Below, in pieces: positions 1 to 12,758 of a stretch of 64,000 nucleotides of DNA. Source of the stretch: Pseudomonadota bacterium (lineage in GTDB: Bacteria; Desulfobacterota; Desulfuromonadia; Geobacterales; Pseudopelobacteraceae); contig JABBNX010000001.1 in the NCBI GenBank assembly GCA_019352135.1, positions 24,750 through 88,749 on the forward strand. Reading direction: 5' to 3'. Position numbers and translations under genes: made by a program. The notes beneath the pieces were generated by a model. It was not told the origin of the DNA. It saw only the letters and a list, made by a program, of their open reading frames with translations, and did not search any database. Position 1 is the first letter of the stretch, and each line of letters starts with the position of its first letter.

Positions 1-267
1 ATCCCTTTTTTCTCTCCCAATGCCTGCTTAAATGCCTCGCCCAGAACAATACCGATATCTTCCACTGTATGGTGGAAGTCGATATCAATGTCACCACTTG
101 CTTCAATGTTCAGATCAAAAAGTCCGTGGCGGGCAAAAAGATTGAGCATATGGTCAAGAAACGGCACCGAAGTACAGATTGAAGCAGCTCCGGAACCATC
201 AACCGTCAAAGACAGCTTTATTCTGGTTTCCTTCGTAATTCGCTCGATCATTGCAATGCGGGTCATT
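1..267 (-). CDS. hisB: Imidazoleglycerol-phosphate dehydratase, N-terminal part (truncated by window edge)
   Basis: Reverse-strand translation [84 protein letters not shown]; typical HisB motifs ([17 protein letters not shown]); in a his operon. Confidence 0.93.
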
Positions 268-684
268 GTTTAACTCCTCGGACAATTTTTGTTTCAGTAA
301 ATTGAACTTGCTCAGTGGGCTGCCGTGAACCAGGGTGGCCTTTTGAGTATCATCATTCCACAACGAGATGTACCCTTTCCATCCTTTGACGGAAAGGAGT
401 TCTATGAGCGTATTAAGTACCTCGATTGATGGGTGCTCATGGAAAGCATTGTAGCCACAGTAACCGCTCGGCGGAAGCAACCGAAAGGCGCCATATCCCT
501 TGCTGACATTCCGTTTGAGCACAACAGGTTCGCCGCTTTCCCAGTTGATCTCTTCATAGGCTGTCCAGCCGCAAACCGGACACATGATACGCCGTGCACT
601 GTTTTTGCCCCATCCCTCCGTGTCCACCCGGGCATAGATAAATCCACACTGTCCACAAGGCTCGTACATATCTCTCAGCGGCAT
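199..684 (-). CDS. Hypothetical Cys-rich (CxxC...CxxC) protein between hisC and hisB
   Basis: 161-aa ORF with CGQCG and CPVCG zinc-ribbon-like pairs; overlaps the hisB start by about 69 nt; same strand as the his genes. Confidence 0.6.
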   Translation of the reverse strand: MPLRDMYEPCGQCGFIYARVDTEGWGKNSARRIMCPVCGWTAYEEINWESGEPVVLKRNVSKGYGAFRLLPPSGYCGYNAFHEHPSIEVLNTLIELLSVKGWKGYISLWNDDTQKATLVHGSPLSKFNLLKQKLSEELNNDPHCNDRANYEGNQNKAVFDG

Positions 685-696
685 GAAGAATCTCCT

Positions 697-1749
697 TTAT
701 CCAATTTTTTTGAGGATAGCGAGCGTCGTTTCCATCTCCTCGCGCGTTCCGATAGAAATCCTGAGACCATGTGCCAGTAGCGGATCTGAGAGCAGACGCA
801 CCAGGATTTTGTGCTCATACAGAGCCGTATAGACCCGTTTGCCGTTTTTGTCCGGTGGTGTTGCAAAGACAAAATTTGTCTGGGAAGGTATCACGTCGTA
901 TCCGATTGACGTCAACTCCCGGGTGAACCACTCGCGGGTCTCAATGATCTTGCGGCACGATTCACGGAAATAGGCCTGATCCTGCAGGGCGGCAACACAC
1001 GCCGCCTGCGCCAGTCGATCAAGATTGTAGTGATCGCGGATCTTGTCCAGTGCCGCGATGATTTCCGGACGGGCAATTGCCAGGCCGAGGCGCATGCCTG
1101 CCAGGGCGTAACTTTTCGAAAGCGTACGGGTTACAACGACATTGTCGTATTTTTTTACCAATTCGAGAGCGTTATAATCGGCAAAGTCGGCATACGCCTC
1201 GTCAATCACCAGCAATCCGCCGCAATTCTGCGCAAGTTCCTCAATGTATTCAAGCGGGAATGCGAACCCGAGCGGTGAGTTCGGGGTGGTCAGGAAGAAC
1301 ACTTTGCCGTGGTACTGTTCAGGAAATGCTTCAATAGTGAACGCGTCGGTCAAGCCGTAGCTGCAGACAGCCGCACCCTGAATTTCCGCCAGTGTGGAGT
1401 AGTATGAATAGGATGGGTGGACATAGCCGACATCCTGTCCCTCTCCGGCACAGGCTCTGATAAGGTTGTTGAGCACTTCATCGGAGCCGTTGGCCATGAT
1501 GATCCACGATGGATCAAAGCCGTACAGAACACCTGCCGCCTCCCGCAATATCTGGCTGGAAGCGCTCGGGTAGGTTCGCAGCGAAGCTCCGTCACTTCCG
1601 AGCTCCGCCAGAATCGCTTCTACAACCTTGGGCGAAGGGGGGTAGGGGTTCTCGTTGGTGTTGAGTTTGATCCAGGAGGCGACGTCAGGCGGCTGAAAGC
1701 CGGGGACGTAGCCGTTCATGGCGGCGATGTCAGGGCGAAGGTAACCCAC
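697..1749 (-). CDS. hisC: Histidinol-phosphate aminotransferase
   Basis: [28 protein letters not shown]-aminotransferase motifs; GTG start (VGYLRPD) just after the hisD stop with an aggag RBS. Confidence 0.93.
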   Translation of the reverse strand: MGYLRPDIAAMNGYVPGFQPPDVASWIKLNTNENPYPPSPKVVEAILAELGSDGASLRTYPSASSQILREAAGVLYGFDPSWIIMANGSDEVLNNLIRACAGEGQDVGYVHPSYSYYSTLAEIQGAAVCSYGLTDAFTIEAFPEQYHGKVFFLTTPNSPLGFAFPLEYIEELAQNCGGLLVIDEAYADFADYNALELVKKYDNVVVTRTLSKSYALAGMRLGLAIARPEIIAALDKIRDHYNLDRLAQAACVAALQDQAYFRESCRKIIETREWFTRELTSIGYDVIPSQTNFVFATPPDKNGKRVYTALYEHKILVRLLSDPLLAHGLRISIGTREEMETTLAILKKIG

Positions 1750-1750
1750 G

Positions 1751-3043
1751 CTAATTCTCCTGTCGAATAGTAACGGACCGTCCGTGTGCTTCAAGTCCTT
1801 CCAATTCTGCAATTCTGACTATGTCTGCACCCAGTCGTTGCAGTCCGTTCTGTGAAAAATAGACAATAGACGATTTTTTGACAAAATCATCAACCGAGAG
1901 CGGAGAGAAGAAACGGGATGTGCTGCCGGTCGGCAGGGTGTGGTTCGGTCCGGCCAGATAATCTCCGGCCGCCTCGGGAGTCCAGTGCCCCATGAAGATT
2001 GCGCCGGCGTTGGTGATCTGTGACAAAATAGCAAACGGGTCTGCGACTGCCAGCTCCAAATGTTCCGGGGCAATACGGTTGGAGAACGCGATCACCTCAT
2101 CCAGCGTATCAGCGACAATGATTGCCCCGTACTTTTCCCAGGAAGCGCGGGCTATTGTTTCTCGGGAAAGTTGTGTCAGCTGCTGTTCCACTTCGGCGGC
2201 TACTTTTCCGGCGAAAGAACGGTCAGTCGTTATCAGGATCGATGACGCCAGTTCATCATGCTCCGCCTGCGAGAGGAGGTCGGCGGCGATATGGGCCGGA
2301 TTGCCGCTGCCGTCATTGATCACCAGAATCTCGCTCGGCCCGGCAATCATGTCGATGCCGACCTGCCCGAACACCAGTTTTTTTGCGGTGGCAACGTAGA
2401 TATTACCCGGCCCGGTGATTTTATCAACTCGCGGGATTGTCGCTGTGCCGTATGCGAGCGCCGCAACAGCCTGTGCTCCGCCGATCCGGAAGATGCGATT
2501 CACGCCGGAGAGGCTGGCAGCAACGAGGACGTGAGGGCTGATCTCACCACCGGGGGAGGGCGCAACCATGATGATTTCGCCGACCCCTGCCACGCGGGCC
2601 GGTACGGCGTTCATGATGACGCTGCTCGGGTAGCTTGCCTTGCCTCCCGGAACGTAGATGCCGACCCGTGACAGCGGCGTAACCTTCTGCCCGAGCATGA
2701 TGTCCGGTTCCTCGGTGGAAAGCCAGGTCTGCTGCTTCTGCTTTTCGTGGAAACGGGTAACCCGCGCGACCGCCAACCGGAGAGCGGCGATCTCATCGGC
2801 GGAAACCAGGGCAAAGGCCGCTTCGATCTCTGCTGCGGATACCTCCAGTTCACTTATTGATGCGGCTTCCAATCGGTCAAAACGGCGGGTCAGTTCCAGC
2901 ACCGCTTCATCACCGCGCTGACGGACAGCGGCGATAATATCAAGTACGGTCTGTTCAACTTCGCGGCCGCTCTCTTCACCGCGTGAGAGAATGGTGTTAA
3001 ATTTTTGCGCGAAACCGGAATCTTTGATGTCAAGAAAAAGCAT
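1751..3043 (-). CDS. hisD: Histidinol dehydrogenase
   Basis: 430 aa; [31 protein letters not shown] and [23 protein letters not shown] motifs. Confidence 0.96.
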   Translation of the reverse strand: MLFLDIKDSGFAQKFNTILSRGEESGREVEQTVLDIIAAVRQRGDEAVLELTRRFDRLEAASISELEVSAAEIEAAFALVSADEIAALRLAVARVTRFHEKQKQQTWLSTEEPDIMLGQKVTPLSRVGIYVPGGKASYPSSVIMNAVPARVAGVGEIIMVAPSPGGEISPHVLVAASLSGVNRIFRIGGAQAVAALAYGTATIPRVDKITGPGNIYVATAKKLVFGQVGIDMIAGPSEILVINDGSGNPAHIAADLLSQAEHDELASSILITTDRSFAGKVAAEVEQQLTQLSRETIARASWEKYGAIIVADTLDEVIAFSNRIAPEHLELAVADPFAILSQITNAGAIFMGHWTPEAAGDYLAGPNHTLPTGSTSRFFSPLSVDDFVKKSSIVYFSQNGLQRLGADIVRIAELEGLEAHGRSVTIRQEN

Positions 3044-3055
3044 ACTGTACCTTGC

Positions 3056-3699
<644 letters not shown>

Positions 3700-3703
<4 letters not shown>

Positions 3704-4953
3704 TCTTTAACCCTTTGGATATCCGCACCCAGCGCGGCAAATTTTTTCTCGATCGATTCATAACCGCGGTCCAGGTGGTAAATGCGTGATACTTCCGACG
3801 TGCCGTCGGCGGCGAGACCAGCCAGGATTAGTGATGCCGAGGCCCTCAGGTCAGTGGCCATGACCGGAGCTCCCGACAGGTTTTTGACCCCTATAACTGT
3901 TGCCGTACTGCCTTCGACAGTTATGGCGGCGCCGAAACGCTGCAACTCTGACACGTGCATGAAGCGGTTTTCAAAGATATTTTCCGAGATAACACTGGCA
4001 CCTTCCGCAACGCACATCATGGCCATGAACTGGGCCTGCATGTCGGTTGGAAAGCCGGGGTACGGGCGTGTCTTGATGTTGATGCTTTTAAGCCGTCTCG
4101 GCCCCTTGACTCTCACAACCCCGTCATGGCTGGTGATTTCAACTCCCGCATCCTGCATCTTGAACGAGAGGGCATCGAGATGTTCCAGTTTCATGCGGTG
4201 AATGCGGATGTCTCCTCCGGTCATTGCTGCTGCGATCATAAACGTGCCTGCTTCAATCCGGTCCGGCATGACCTCGTAATCGGCAGCCGCAAGCTCGGAG
4301 ACACCCTGGATTCTGATCGTGTCGGTGCCTGCCCCCTCAATTTTTGCCCCCATGCGATTCAGGTATAGGGCCAAATCAACTATTTCCGGCTCGCGAGCGG
4401 CATTTTCCAGCAGGGTTTCGCCTGAGGCGGTCGCAGCGGCCATCATCAGATGTTCAGTGCCGCCTACTGTCGAAATATCAAAATTGATGCGGGCGCCTTT
4501 GAGGCGTCGGCACTTTGCTTCGACATAGCCATGTTCAAGAGTGATTTCGGCACCAAGCGCCTGTAGTCCTTTCAGGTGAAGGTTTATCGGGCGCGCTCCA
4601 ATAGCACAGCCACCCGGCAACGAGACCCGTGCCTTGCCAAAGCGGGCCAGAAGCGGTCCCAGAACCAGGACCGAGGCCCGCATGGTTTTGACCAGGTCAT
4701 AGGTCGCTTCATGGCTGGCAATGTTGGTCGTATCGATTCGGACAACGTTGCCGTTTCCCTCGACTTCTGCGCCAAGTGACTCCAGTACTTTAATGGTGGT
4801 GTTAATGTCCCGTAAAAACGGAACATTGCTGATCTGGTTGTTTCCCGGCGCCAGAATTGTCGCGACAAAAATGGGGAGCGAAGCGTTCTTTGAGCCGCTG
4901 ACCGTGACGTCGCCCTTTAGTTTTTTTCCACCTTTGATGATGAGTTTGTCCAA
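3700..4953 (-). CDS. murA: UDP-N-acetylglucosamine 1-carboxyvinyltransferase
   Basis: [48 protein letters not shown]; likely TTG start at 4953 behind an AGGAG RBS. Confidence 0.94.
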
Positions 4954-5183
4954 TCTGAATACTCCTCTTGTGCCTGCTAAATTCTGCCATATTACTGTAA
5001 GGGTCGGCTCTTGTCCAAAGAAAAGTTGGTAAAATCGTGCGGCATATCCCTGGAAAATTGCCAAACAAATGACTTCAGTGTGATTATTTATGGGGGAGTA
5101 AATTCAATCTTACTAACTCCGGGGAATCTGTGGTATCGTACCGGTCAATTTGTCAATTGCCACGACAGAGCGCAGGGGTGGAT

Positions 5184-7451
5184 ATGTTCCGGTTCAGTCT
5201 GAAAACCAAAGCAACACTTCTCCTTCTCCTGTTCGTAACGATTGCACTGTCCGCTCTGCTGTTTTTGATAGCGTACCTGCTCGTCAACCGCGTCAGGAGC
5301 ATACCTCTTATCTTTCTTCTAATCTTCCTTTCGCTGCTTTCATTGGCCATGTTCTGGTTTATGTACCGCTATCTGAAGCGTTATGAGCGCGCCGACGTGC
5401 AACTCCATCGCCAGAACGAATATCTGCAGGCACTGCACGAAACAACCCTTGGGTTGATCAGCCGTCTGGACGTTGCCGGGCTGTTGCAGGCCCTTGTTAT
5501 CCGCGCCGGTAGTCTGCTTGGTACGGAACATTGTTATGTATATCTTAAAAACAGTGCCGGAACCGAAATGGAAATGGTTTTTCAGAGCGGCATATACAAT
5601 TATCTTGACCATTATCCGATCAGGCGGGGAGAGGGCATCGCCGGACGAATATGGAACACGGGGAATCTGTCTCATATCGACGATTACAGCACGTGGGAAG
5701 GACGGTTGCCCGATGCAGACCGGGACGTATTGAGGACTATGGCGGGTGTGCCGCTTAAGTCAGGTGAGGATGTTGTGGGTGTTCTTGGTGTTGCGTTTGT
5801 TGATGAAGGAATTCATTTGAGTAATGAGCAATTGGAACTTCTGGTCCAGTTTGGTGAATTGGCATCGCTGGCCCTTGAAAATGCCCGCCTCATTGATGAG
5901 TCAAAGCGGGAACTGGCCGAAAGGATAAAGGCTGAAGAACACCTGCGCAAGCTTTCCGTTGCGGTTGAGCAAAATCCCGCTTCAATTGTCATTACCGATA
6001 CCTCCGGTGTCATAGAATATGTCAACCCGCATTATACCGAGTTGACCGGCTACACGTTTGATGAAGCGGTCGGCCAGAATCCGAGTGTTCTTAAGACAGG
6101 AGAAACAAGTAACGAAGAATACAAGCAACTGTGGGAAACAATTATTGCAGGCGGTGAATGGCGCGGCGAATTCCACAACCGCAAAAAAGATGGCGAATTG
6201 TATTGGGAGCAGGCCCTGATTGCTCCCATCAGGGATAACAGTTATGCCATTACTCATTTTATTGCCATCAAGGAGGATATTACCGAACATAAACAGTTGG
6301 AGGGGCAGCTCCGTCAAGCACAGAAAATGGATGCGATAGGTCAACTGGCCGGAGGCATCGCCCATGATTTCAATAACATTCTGACTGCTATTGTTGGGTA
6401 TGCCAGTATTATGCAGCTCAAGCTTCCTGGCGACAGCCCCCTGAAAAAAAATGCTGAACAGATAGCTGCTACTGCAGAACGTGGGGCACGCCTGACTCAG
6501 AGTTTGCTGGCCTTCAGTCGCAAGCAGGCATCAAACCCCGTTGTTGTCGACCTGAATGAAATAATTAACCGTGTTCATCAGCTATTGCTCCGGTTGATCA
6601 GCGAAGATATTTATCTTGAAATTAATCTCGAAAAGAGAGGGTTACCGGTTTTGGCCGATAGCGGTCAGCTTGAGCAGGTGCTGATGAACCTGTCCACAAA
6701 TGCCCGGGATGCTCTGCCACACGGCGGTCCAATCGTCATAACAACCGAAGCGGTCACTCTTGATACTGATTTTGTCCTTGCAAGGGGATTCGGCCAGCCG
6801 GGCAGATACGCCCTGCTGACCTTTACCGACAGTGGCGAAGGGATGGAACCGGAAATTGTAAAACATATCTTTGAGCCATTCTATACGACGAAAGAGCTGG
6901 GTAAAGGAACCGGTTTGGGGCTTTCCATCGTTTATGGCGTTATCAAAAAACATAATGGGTATATCCTCTGCCACAGCACCATAGGAATCGGCACAATTTT
7001 TCAGATTTATCTGCCGCTTCTTGACTCTGTTCCTGCCGGGCGTGAAGAAAAAGTGCCGGAAAAGGTCGAGGATGTCCATGGCGGTGACTATATCCTGCTG
7101 GCCGAAGACAACGAAGCCACCCGTGAGCTCATCAAAAACATTCTGGAGGAATTTAATTATTCTGTCATTGTGGCGGTTGACGGCGAAGAGGCCTTGGAAC
7201 GCTTTCGCGAACAGACAAAGCGGATCAGTATGGTGATACTTGATGTCATCATGCCGAAAATGAACGGCCGCGATGTGTATAATGAGATGAAACATATTGA
7301 CTCGAACGTGAGAATTCTGTTTTGCAGCGGCTACACCAAGGATGTGGTGGTCAGTCAAGGCGGACTGGACGAGGAAATGAATTACCTGGCGAAACCTTTT
7401 ACTCCCAAAGAGCTGCTGATGAAAATTCGTGAGGTGCTTGATAATGGGTAA
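5184..7451 (+). CDS. Membrane hybrid sensor histidine kinase (TM-GAF-PAS-HisKA-HATPase-REC)
   Basis: [19 protein letters not shown]-box, [17 protein letters not shown]-box, C-terminal receiver ([28 protein letters not shown]). Confidence 0.9.
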   Translation: MFRFSLKTKATLLLLLFVTIALSALLFLIAYLLVNRVRSIPLIFLLIFLSLLSLAMFWFMYRYLKRYERADVQLHRQNEYLQALHETTLGLISRLDVAGLLQALVIRAGSLLGTEHCYVYLKNSAGTEMEMVFQSGIYNYLDHYPIRRGEGIAGRIWNTGNLSHIDDYSTWEGRLPDADRDVLRTMAGVPLKSGEDVVGVLGVAFVDEGIHLSNEQLELLVQFGELASLALENARLIDESKRELAERIKAEEHLRKLSVAVEQNPASIVITDTSGVIEYVNPHYTELTGYTFDEAVGQNPSVLKTGETSNEEYKQLWETIIAGGEWRGEFHNRKKDGELYWEQALIAPIRDNSYAITHFIAIKEDITEHKQLEGQLRQAQKMDAIGQLAGGIAHDFNNILTAIVGYASIMQLKLPGDSPLKKNAEQIAATAERGARLTQSLLAFSRKQASNPVVVDLNEIINRVHQLLLRLISEDIYLEINLEKRGLPVLADSGQLEQVLMNLSTNARDALPHGGPIVITTEAVTLDTDFVLARGFGQPGRYALLTFTDSGEGMEPEIVKHIFEPFYTTKELGKGTGLGLSIVYGVIKKHNGYILCHSTIGIGTIFQIYLPLLDSVPAGREEKVPEKVEDVHGGDYILLAEDNEATRELIKNILEEFNYSVIVAVDGEEALERFREQTKRISMVILDVIMPKMNGRDVYNEMKHIDSNVRILFCSGYTKDVVVSQGGLDEEMNYLAKPFTPKELLMKIREVLDNG

Positions 7452-8532
7452 CAACAGTAATGGTAAAATATTTGTGGTTGATGATGATCGTTTTGTCCTT
7501 GAGAGCGTCACAACGTTGCTGACCGAATTCGGATTTTCGGTGCGCGCTTTTTCAAGCGGCCAGGAAGCGGTCAGGCAGTTTGTGCTGGAGCCGGTTGATC
7601 TGGTACTGACGGACATCAATATGCCGATCATGGATGGACTTGAACTGCTGGAAAAGATCCGTTTTCTTGACAGGGAAACTCCGGTTGTGCTGATGACGGC
7701 ATATGCTGATCTGGATGTGGCGGTTAAGGCAATCCAGAAAGGTGCTTTTGATTTTATAATAAAGCCATACCGTCCGCCGGCACTGGTTCATACGGTTGAG
7801 AAAGGGGTCAATTTCAAGCGGTTAACCCAGATCGAAAAGAACTACAAGGCCGAGTTGGAACGCATGGTCGCAACCAGAACGGCCGAACTCAATGCCGCGC
7901 TTGGCGAGATCACCCACATGAGCCGGGAAATTATCGAACGGCTGACCGCCGCCGCCGAACTTCGTGACGAAGATACCGGCCAGCATATTTTGCGGGTAGG
8001 TCTGTATGCCAAGCATCTGGCGCTGCATTTAAATATGCATGACAGTTTTGTGAACGATATTTCGGTGGCCAGCACCATGCATGATGTCGGTAAAATCGGC
8101 ATTCCCGATTCAATTCTTCTGAAGGCGGGTGCGCTGACGACAGAGGAATTTGCCATTATCAAACAGCATACAACCATCGGCGAGCGTATCCTGAAAGGGT
8201 CTCCTCACAGCATGCTCAAGATGGGGGCAGTCATTGCCGCGACGCATCATGAACGCTGGGATGGCACCGGTTATCCGGATGGTTTGAAAGGAGAGGAGAC
8301 ACCTTTAGAGGGGCGGATCGTCATGATTGTTGACCAGTATGACGCCTTGCGCAGCAGTCGGGTCTATAAACAGGCGCTTGACCACGCCAAAACCTGCAAT
8401 ATCATTTTGAGTGGTGATGGCCGCACGTTGCCACAGCATTTTGATCCGGAAGTGTTGACGGCATTTGACGAAATCAAGGACGATTTTGCCGGGATTTACG
8501 AGAAGAGCCAGGAAGGAGCCGTGCCTGAATGA
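7444..8532 (+). CDS. Response regulator with HD-GYP phosphodiesterase domain (RpfG-like)
   Basis: REC ([23 protein letters not shown]) plus HD-GYP ([32 protein letters not shown]); overlaps the upstream kinase stop. Confidence 0.92.
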   Translation: MGNNSNGKIFVVDDDRFVLESVTTLLTEFGFSVRAFSSGQEAVRQFVLEPVDLVLTDINMPIMDGLELLEKIRFLDRETPVVLMTAYADLDVAVKAIQKGAFDFIIKPYRPPALVHTVEKGVNFKRLTQIEKNYKAELERMVATRTAELNAALGEITHMSREIIERLTAAAELRDEDTGQHILRVGLYAKHLALHLNMHDSFVNDISVASTMHDVGKIGIPDSILLKAGALTTEEFAIIKQHTTIGERILKGSPHSMLKMGAVIAATHHERWDGTGYPDGLKGEETPLEGRIVMIVDQYDALRSSRVYKQALDHAKTCNIILSGDGRTLPQHFDPEVLTAFDEIKDDFAGIYEKSQEGAVPE

Positions 8533-8565
8533 TCGGAAACGGCACGTGAAAGGTGTGTTAACGAG

Positions 8566-10938
8566 TTATCGATCCAGATCTGCCAACACAAAATCGACCG
8601 ATCCGAGGATCGCCAGAAAATCGGCAACCAGCCAGCCGCGACTCATGATCGGCAGAACCTGGATGTGCGGAAAGCTGGGAGTCTTGATGCGGAGGCGATA
8701 CGGGACTGAAAGGCCGTCTGATACGGCAAAGTAACCATTTTCTCCCTTTGGTGCCTCAATAGCAGAGTAGTTTTCTCCTCGCGGGGGAGACATGCCGCGG
8801 GTGCTGTTGACAAAGTGATGGATCAGAGATTCGATGTTCTCCAGCGCATCACGTTTTTGTGGCAGTACATAGCGATAGTCGTCAGTAATATAGCGTCCCT
8901 CAGGCATCCCGCGCATGGCTTGTTCTACAATCCGGAGCGATTGTCTGATTTCCAGCGTCCGCACCAGATAGCGCGCCCAGCAATCGCCACCTTCGGCGGT
9001 CGGCACTTCAAAATCAAAACGATCATACCCACCGTACGGCATTTTGCGCCGCAGATCCCACTCAAAGCCGCACGCTCGAAGATTTGGGCCTGTCACCCCC
9101 CACTCCTGTGCATCCTGAAGCGAAATTTCACCGACACCCTGCAACCGCTTACGGAAGATCGGGTTGCCATTAATCAGTTGCTCGTATTCTTTCAAGCGGT
9201 GCGGCATCCATTCGAGCAGGGTGCGTACCGGCTCCTGCCAGCCGTCCGGCAGGTCTTCGGTAACACCGCCGATACGGAACCAGGCGGGGTGCATTCTCCC
9301 GCCGGTAATCATCTCAACAATGTCAAAAATCTTCTCCCGGTCGGTAAACGTATAGAAAACCGGTGTCATTGCCCCTACGTCTGCTGCAAATGTTCCCAGC
9401 CAGACCAGGTGGCTGGCAATTCGGAACAGTTCTGACAGCATGACACGGATATAGATGGCCCGGTCCGGTACGGTGATGCCGCAGAGCCGTTCAACCGAGT
9501 TGACGTAGGCCAGGTTGTTCTGCACGCCGGACAGATAATCGATGCGGTCGGTGTACGGAATGAACTGATTCCAGTGCTGACGTTCGGCAATTTTTTCGGC
9601 ACCGCGATGGTGGTAGCCGATATCAAAATCAATATCGCGGATCTCCTCGCCATCCAGCTTGAGAATGCAGCGGATGATGCCATGGGTGCCGGGGTGTTGC
9701 GGCCCAAGGTTGAGAATCATCTCCCCTTCACTGATCCGTTCAAAAAACTCCGAAGCGGGAAGCGGAGCATGACGGCGGGCGTCCTCAAGCGTATAGGGCT
9801 TCATTTCGGTGGCGCGGAAGGGGTGGCTTTTCCTGAGTGGGTGTCCTTCCCAGTCGTGCGGCATCAGAATCCGGCGCAGGTTGGGGTGTCTGCTGAAGCG
9901 GATACCGTACATATCGTACACTTCCCGTTCGTACCAGTTGGCCGCAGGAAAGACGGAGGTGACGGAAGGCATGTCGGGCGTATCGCCGCTCAACTCGGTT
10001 TTAATGCGGATGTAACCGGGATGGTCAAACGAAAGCAGGTGGTAGTTGAGAGTGAAATCCTGATAGTTGCTCCGCTCCCGGCGGCAGGAGTCATCGACTG
10101 CGGCGATATCCTCCAGGCGCTTGAATGAAGGGCCGGAACGGTTTTTCAGATACTTCAGCACTGCGGGAACATGGACGGATGGAGACCGGAGTGTCAGCAT
10201 GTCGGTCGAGGCCGGGTCGACGGAAACCTGGCCTTCAAATAACTGCCTGATCTCTTCAGGTACGCCGAAATCCGGGAAGTCATGGCGCGGGGCCGGTGGT
10301 CGCCAGATCTCGTCAGAGCGGGGCTGGAACGCCGTGGGGTGCCCGGCTGCCGCGCCACGGATGCTGATCGCTTCCATGCCCGGTCCACGGGTATCATTGG
10401 ATTTTGTTTCACCCGGCACCAGTACCGGTACGGTCGTCCCCTGCCAGCCACCCTGCATGTGCAGCACCGGCCGGGCCGGGCGCTCTCCGGTTCTGATCTT
10501 CTCCTGCAGCAGTATCAACCCCTGCATAAAGGCCTCGGGCCGGGGCGGACACCCCGGGACATACACATCTACCGGCAGAATCTGGTTAATTCCCTGTACA
10601 ACGCTGTATACATCGTACATTCCACCAGAGTTGGCACAACTCCCCATCGACATTACCCAGCGGGGCTCGGCCATCTGTTCATAGAGAAGCAAAATTGAGG
10701 GGGCCATCTTGACAAAGGGGGTGCCGGCTATCACCATCAGGTCCGCTTCGCGAGGCGTGCCACGGAGAACTTCTGCCCCGAAGCGCGATACATCATGGCG
10801 AGAGGTGAATGAGGTCATCATTTCGACAAAGCAGCAGGAAAGACCGAAGAACATCGGCCAGAGAGAATTGGCGCGCCCCCAGTTGATCATATCGTCGAGG
10901 CGGGTGAGGAGTACATTTTGGGGGATTTCGTTATCCAC
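8566..10938 (-). CDS. nuoBCD: NADH-quinone oxidoreductase fused subunits B/C/D
   Basis: 790 aa; NuoB Cys motifs ([30 protein letters not shown]), NuoC ([26 protein letters not shown]), NuoD ([23 protein letters not shown]-term [12 protein letters not shown]). Confidence 0.94.
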   Translation of the reverse strand: MDNEIPQNVLLTRLDDMINWGRANSLWPMFFGLSCCFVEMMTSFTSRHDVSRFGAEVLRGTPREADLMVIAGTPFVKMAPSILLLYEQMAEPRWVMSMGSCANSGGMYDVYSVVQGINQILPVDVYVPGCPPRPEAFMQGLILLQEKIRTGERPARPVLHMQGGWQGTTVPVLVPGETKSNDTRGPGMEAISIRGAAAGHPTAFQPRSDEIWRPPAPRHDFPDFGVPEEIRQLFEGQVSVDPASTDMLTLRSPSVHVPAVLKYLKNRSGPSFKRLEDIAAVDDSCRRERSNYQDFTLNYHLLSFDHPGYIRIKTELSGDTPDMPSVTSVFPAANWYEREVYDMYGIRFSRHPNLRRILMPHDWEGHPLRKSHPFRATEMKPYTLEDARRHAPLPASEFFERISEGEMILNLGPQHPGTHGIIRCILKLDGEEIRDIDFDIGYHHRGAEKIAERQHWNQFIPYTDRIDYLSGVQNNLAYVNSVERLCGITVPDRAIYIRVMLSELFRIASHLVWLGTFAADVGAMTPVFYTFTDREKIFDIVEMITGGRMHPAWFRIGGVTEDLPDGWQEPVRTLLEWMPHRLKEYEQLINGNPIFRKRLQGVGEISLQDAQEWGVTGPNLRACGFEWDLRRKMPYGGYDRFDFEVPTAEGGDCWARYLVRTLEIRQSLRIVEQAMRGMPEGRYITDDYRYVLPQKRDALENIESLIHHFVNSTRGMSPPRGENYSAIEAPKGENGYFAVSDGLSVPYRLRIKTPSFPHIQVLPIMSRGWLVADFLAILGSVDFVLADLDR

Positions 10939-11320
10939 GTTTCACGTTCCCTTCACGGGAAGGCCCCCAATCCAGGCCCCCCTTTAGCCAGAGCCAGGCC
11001 AGGCCGGCAAACAGGATCGCAATGAAAACCGTAATCTGGACGAGTCCGGCAATCCCCAGCAGATCCCAGGCTACGGCCCAGGTAAAGATAAAGGCAGCTT
11101 CGACATCAAAAACAATGAAAAAAATTGCTACAAGATAGAATGGCACCGGCCACGCGAGCCGAGCCGAGCCGCTGGGAACAACTCCTGATTCATAGGCCAT
11201 CTGCTTGGCGGGTGACGTGCGTTTGTCTCCAAGCCACCACGCGGCTACCAGCAGTACGCCGATCAGGATCACTGAAACAAACGCATAGATCGCAATATGG
11301 TAGAAAGAGGGTGAGATCAT
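10931..11320 (-). CDS. nuoA: NADH-quinone oxidoreductase subunit A
   Basis: 129 aa; [42 protein letters not shown]. Confidence 0.93.
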   Translation of the reverse strand: MISPSFYHIAIYAFVSVILIGVLLVAAWWLGDKRTSPAKQMAYESGVVPSGSARLAWPVPFYLVAIFFIVFDVEAAFIFTWAVAWDLLGIAGLVQITVFIAILFAGLAWLWLKGGLDWGPSREGNVKRG

Positions 11321-11422
11321 TGAGTAACTATATCAGATGAACCGCGCATGTAAAAGCACAGAAGTAAATAGTGTCCTTTCGGAAACTGCGGATGAGCACC
11401 TGCAGGTTTCAACTTCAAATGA

Positions 11423-11450
11423 AAAGCCCGCCAAATGTTTCGGCGGGCTT
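11423..11450 (-). terminator. Rho-independent-like hairpin upstream of nuoA
   Basis: aaagcccgcc/ggcgggctt stem; on the minus strand it is followed by a T-rich tract (cttttcattt). Confidence 0.7.
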
Positions 11451-11922
11451 CACTTATCTTTACGTATTCGATTCCGTTTTCAAGGAGTATTCCGATTCTA
11501 CCTTCCCTCGGAGTGACGTTCTCAAACTATGTGTACTGCTTTCAGGTGGAGTATTTGCGATAATAACCGCCTCCCTTTGAAATTTTACCTCTGAATCAGG
11601 TGGGTCGGAGCGCTACAGCCTCCTCTATTCGGTCATGCTCAGGCGGAGTTTCTTCCATAAAAAACCTCCAAACCAGATTCACTTCCTTCTTGCTGATTCA
11701 AATATACCACTACCAAAATAAAATAACAGTCTGTTTAATTTTTTTTATCAGGCGTATAATAAGCAAGTTAATTTGGTTTGGTTGCCGATAAGATTTTGCC
11801 CACGTCGTATGTACCCGCCTTTCAACCTCCGCAAATTTTCCTAACTTTTCCGGCCTGCAAGTTGAAAAACTCCCGATGAGGTCTATACTTGTATCCAATT
11901 ATCAATCGATCAGGAGGATACC

Positions 11923-12438
11923 ATGGTATTATATGTTATGCGGCACGCAGAAGCGGTAGATGGTAGTGATACATTGCAGGATGAGTGGCGCTACCTGACA
12001 GAGAACGGAAGGTCGGCAGCTAAAAAAATGAGTTCATCGATCGTCAAATACGGCCCCAAGCCGCGGTTAACCATAACCAGCCCCCTGACACGCGCGGTGC
12101 AAACAGCCGAAATTGTGGCTGAAAAGGCCTGTCGCAAGAATGTGGTCGTCGCAAGCCGGTTCCTTCTGCCGGGGACTGACGTCAGCCAATTGATCTCATA
12201 TTTAATGGAATGCGGAGATGCCAAGCGAATCATGGTGGTTGGCCACGAACCTCAGCTTGGATTGTTGGTTGCGACGCTGCTCGGCCGGGCAGATGAGGCA
12301 ATTTCACTGAAAAAAGGGGCCTGCGTGGCTCTGGAGCTGAGCCCGGATATGGATGATAAGCCAGCCGGATTTCTCTGGCATCTGGCTCCCGGTAAAAAAC
12401 GGGTGATGTCGTTCAAAAAGGCCTTTTTGCAAAAATAG
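11923..12438 (+). CDS. sixA: Phosphohistidine phosphatase SixA-like
   Basis: 171 aa; N-terminal LYVMRHAEA RHG motif, VVGHEPQLGLLVATLL. Confidence 0.85.
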   Translation: MVLYVMRHAEAVDGSDTLQDEWRYLTENGRSAAKKMSSSIVKYGPKPRLTITSPLTRAVQTAEIVAEKACRKNVVVASRFLLPGTDVSQLISYLMECGDAKRIMVVGHEPQLGLLVATLLGRADEAISLKKGACVALELSPDMDDKPAGFLWHLAPGKKRVMSFKKAFLQK

Positions 12439-12758
12439 CGGCATACTGAACGATTGCGAGCTGAATCAAACTTCAACGGAATGAGTGAACTTCGGTTTAT
12501 CTGAGTGACCGGGAGATGTTTCGGTGAATAATTTTTGAGCACGGCCTGATTGAAGAGGCCCGTACTACCGCTTTGTTGTGTTTACGTCATGTTTGTATCA
12601 ATCACGCCCCTTCCTTTATATCTTCGTCATCAAACCGTCACAATCAGTTTTCCCACTTGTAACGCAAACAGTTCCGAATTGCGTGTAGAATCCGCACGTT
12701 AATTGCTGCTCGCTCACTATGATGCTCTCTGCCACGTTTCTGGAGGAGGTTCTGCCCC

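Noticed and set aside
1620-1660. Copy of the gggg-rich palindromic repeat seen at 27291
   Set aside because: The gaaggggggtaggggttctcg string is explained by the conserved His[10 protein letters not shown] codons.
6642-7631. 329-aa minus-strand ORF
   Set aside because: Antisense to the hybrid kinase/HD-GYP genes, whose motifs are clear; typical shadow ORF.
9574-10128. 184-aa plus-strand ORF inside nuoBCD
   Set aside because: Overlaps the conserved NuoC/NuoD region on the opposite strand; shadow frame.
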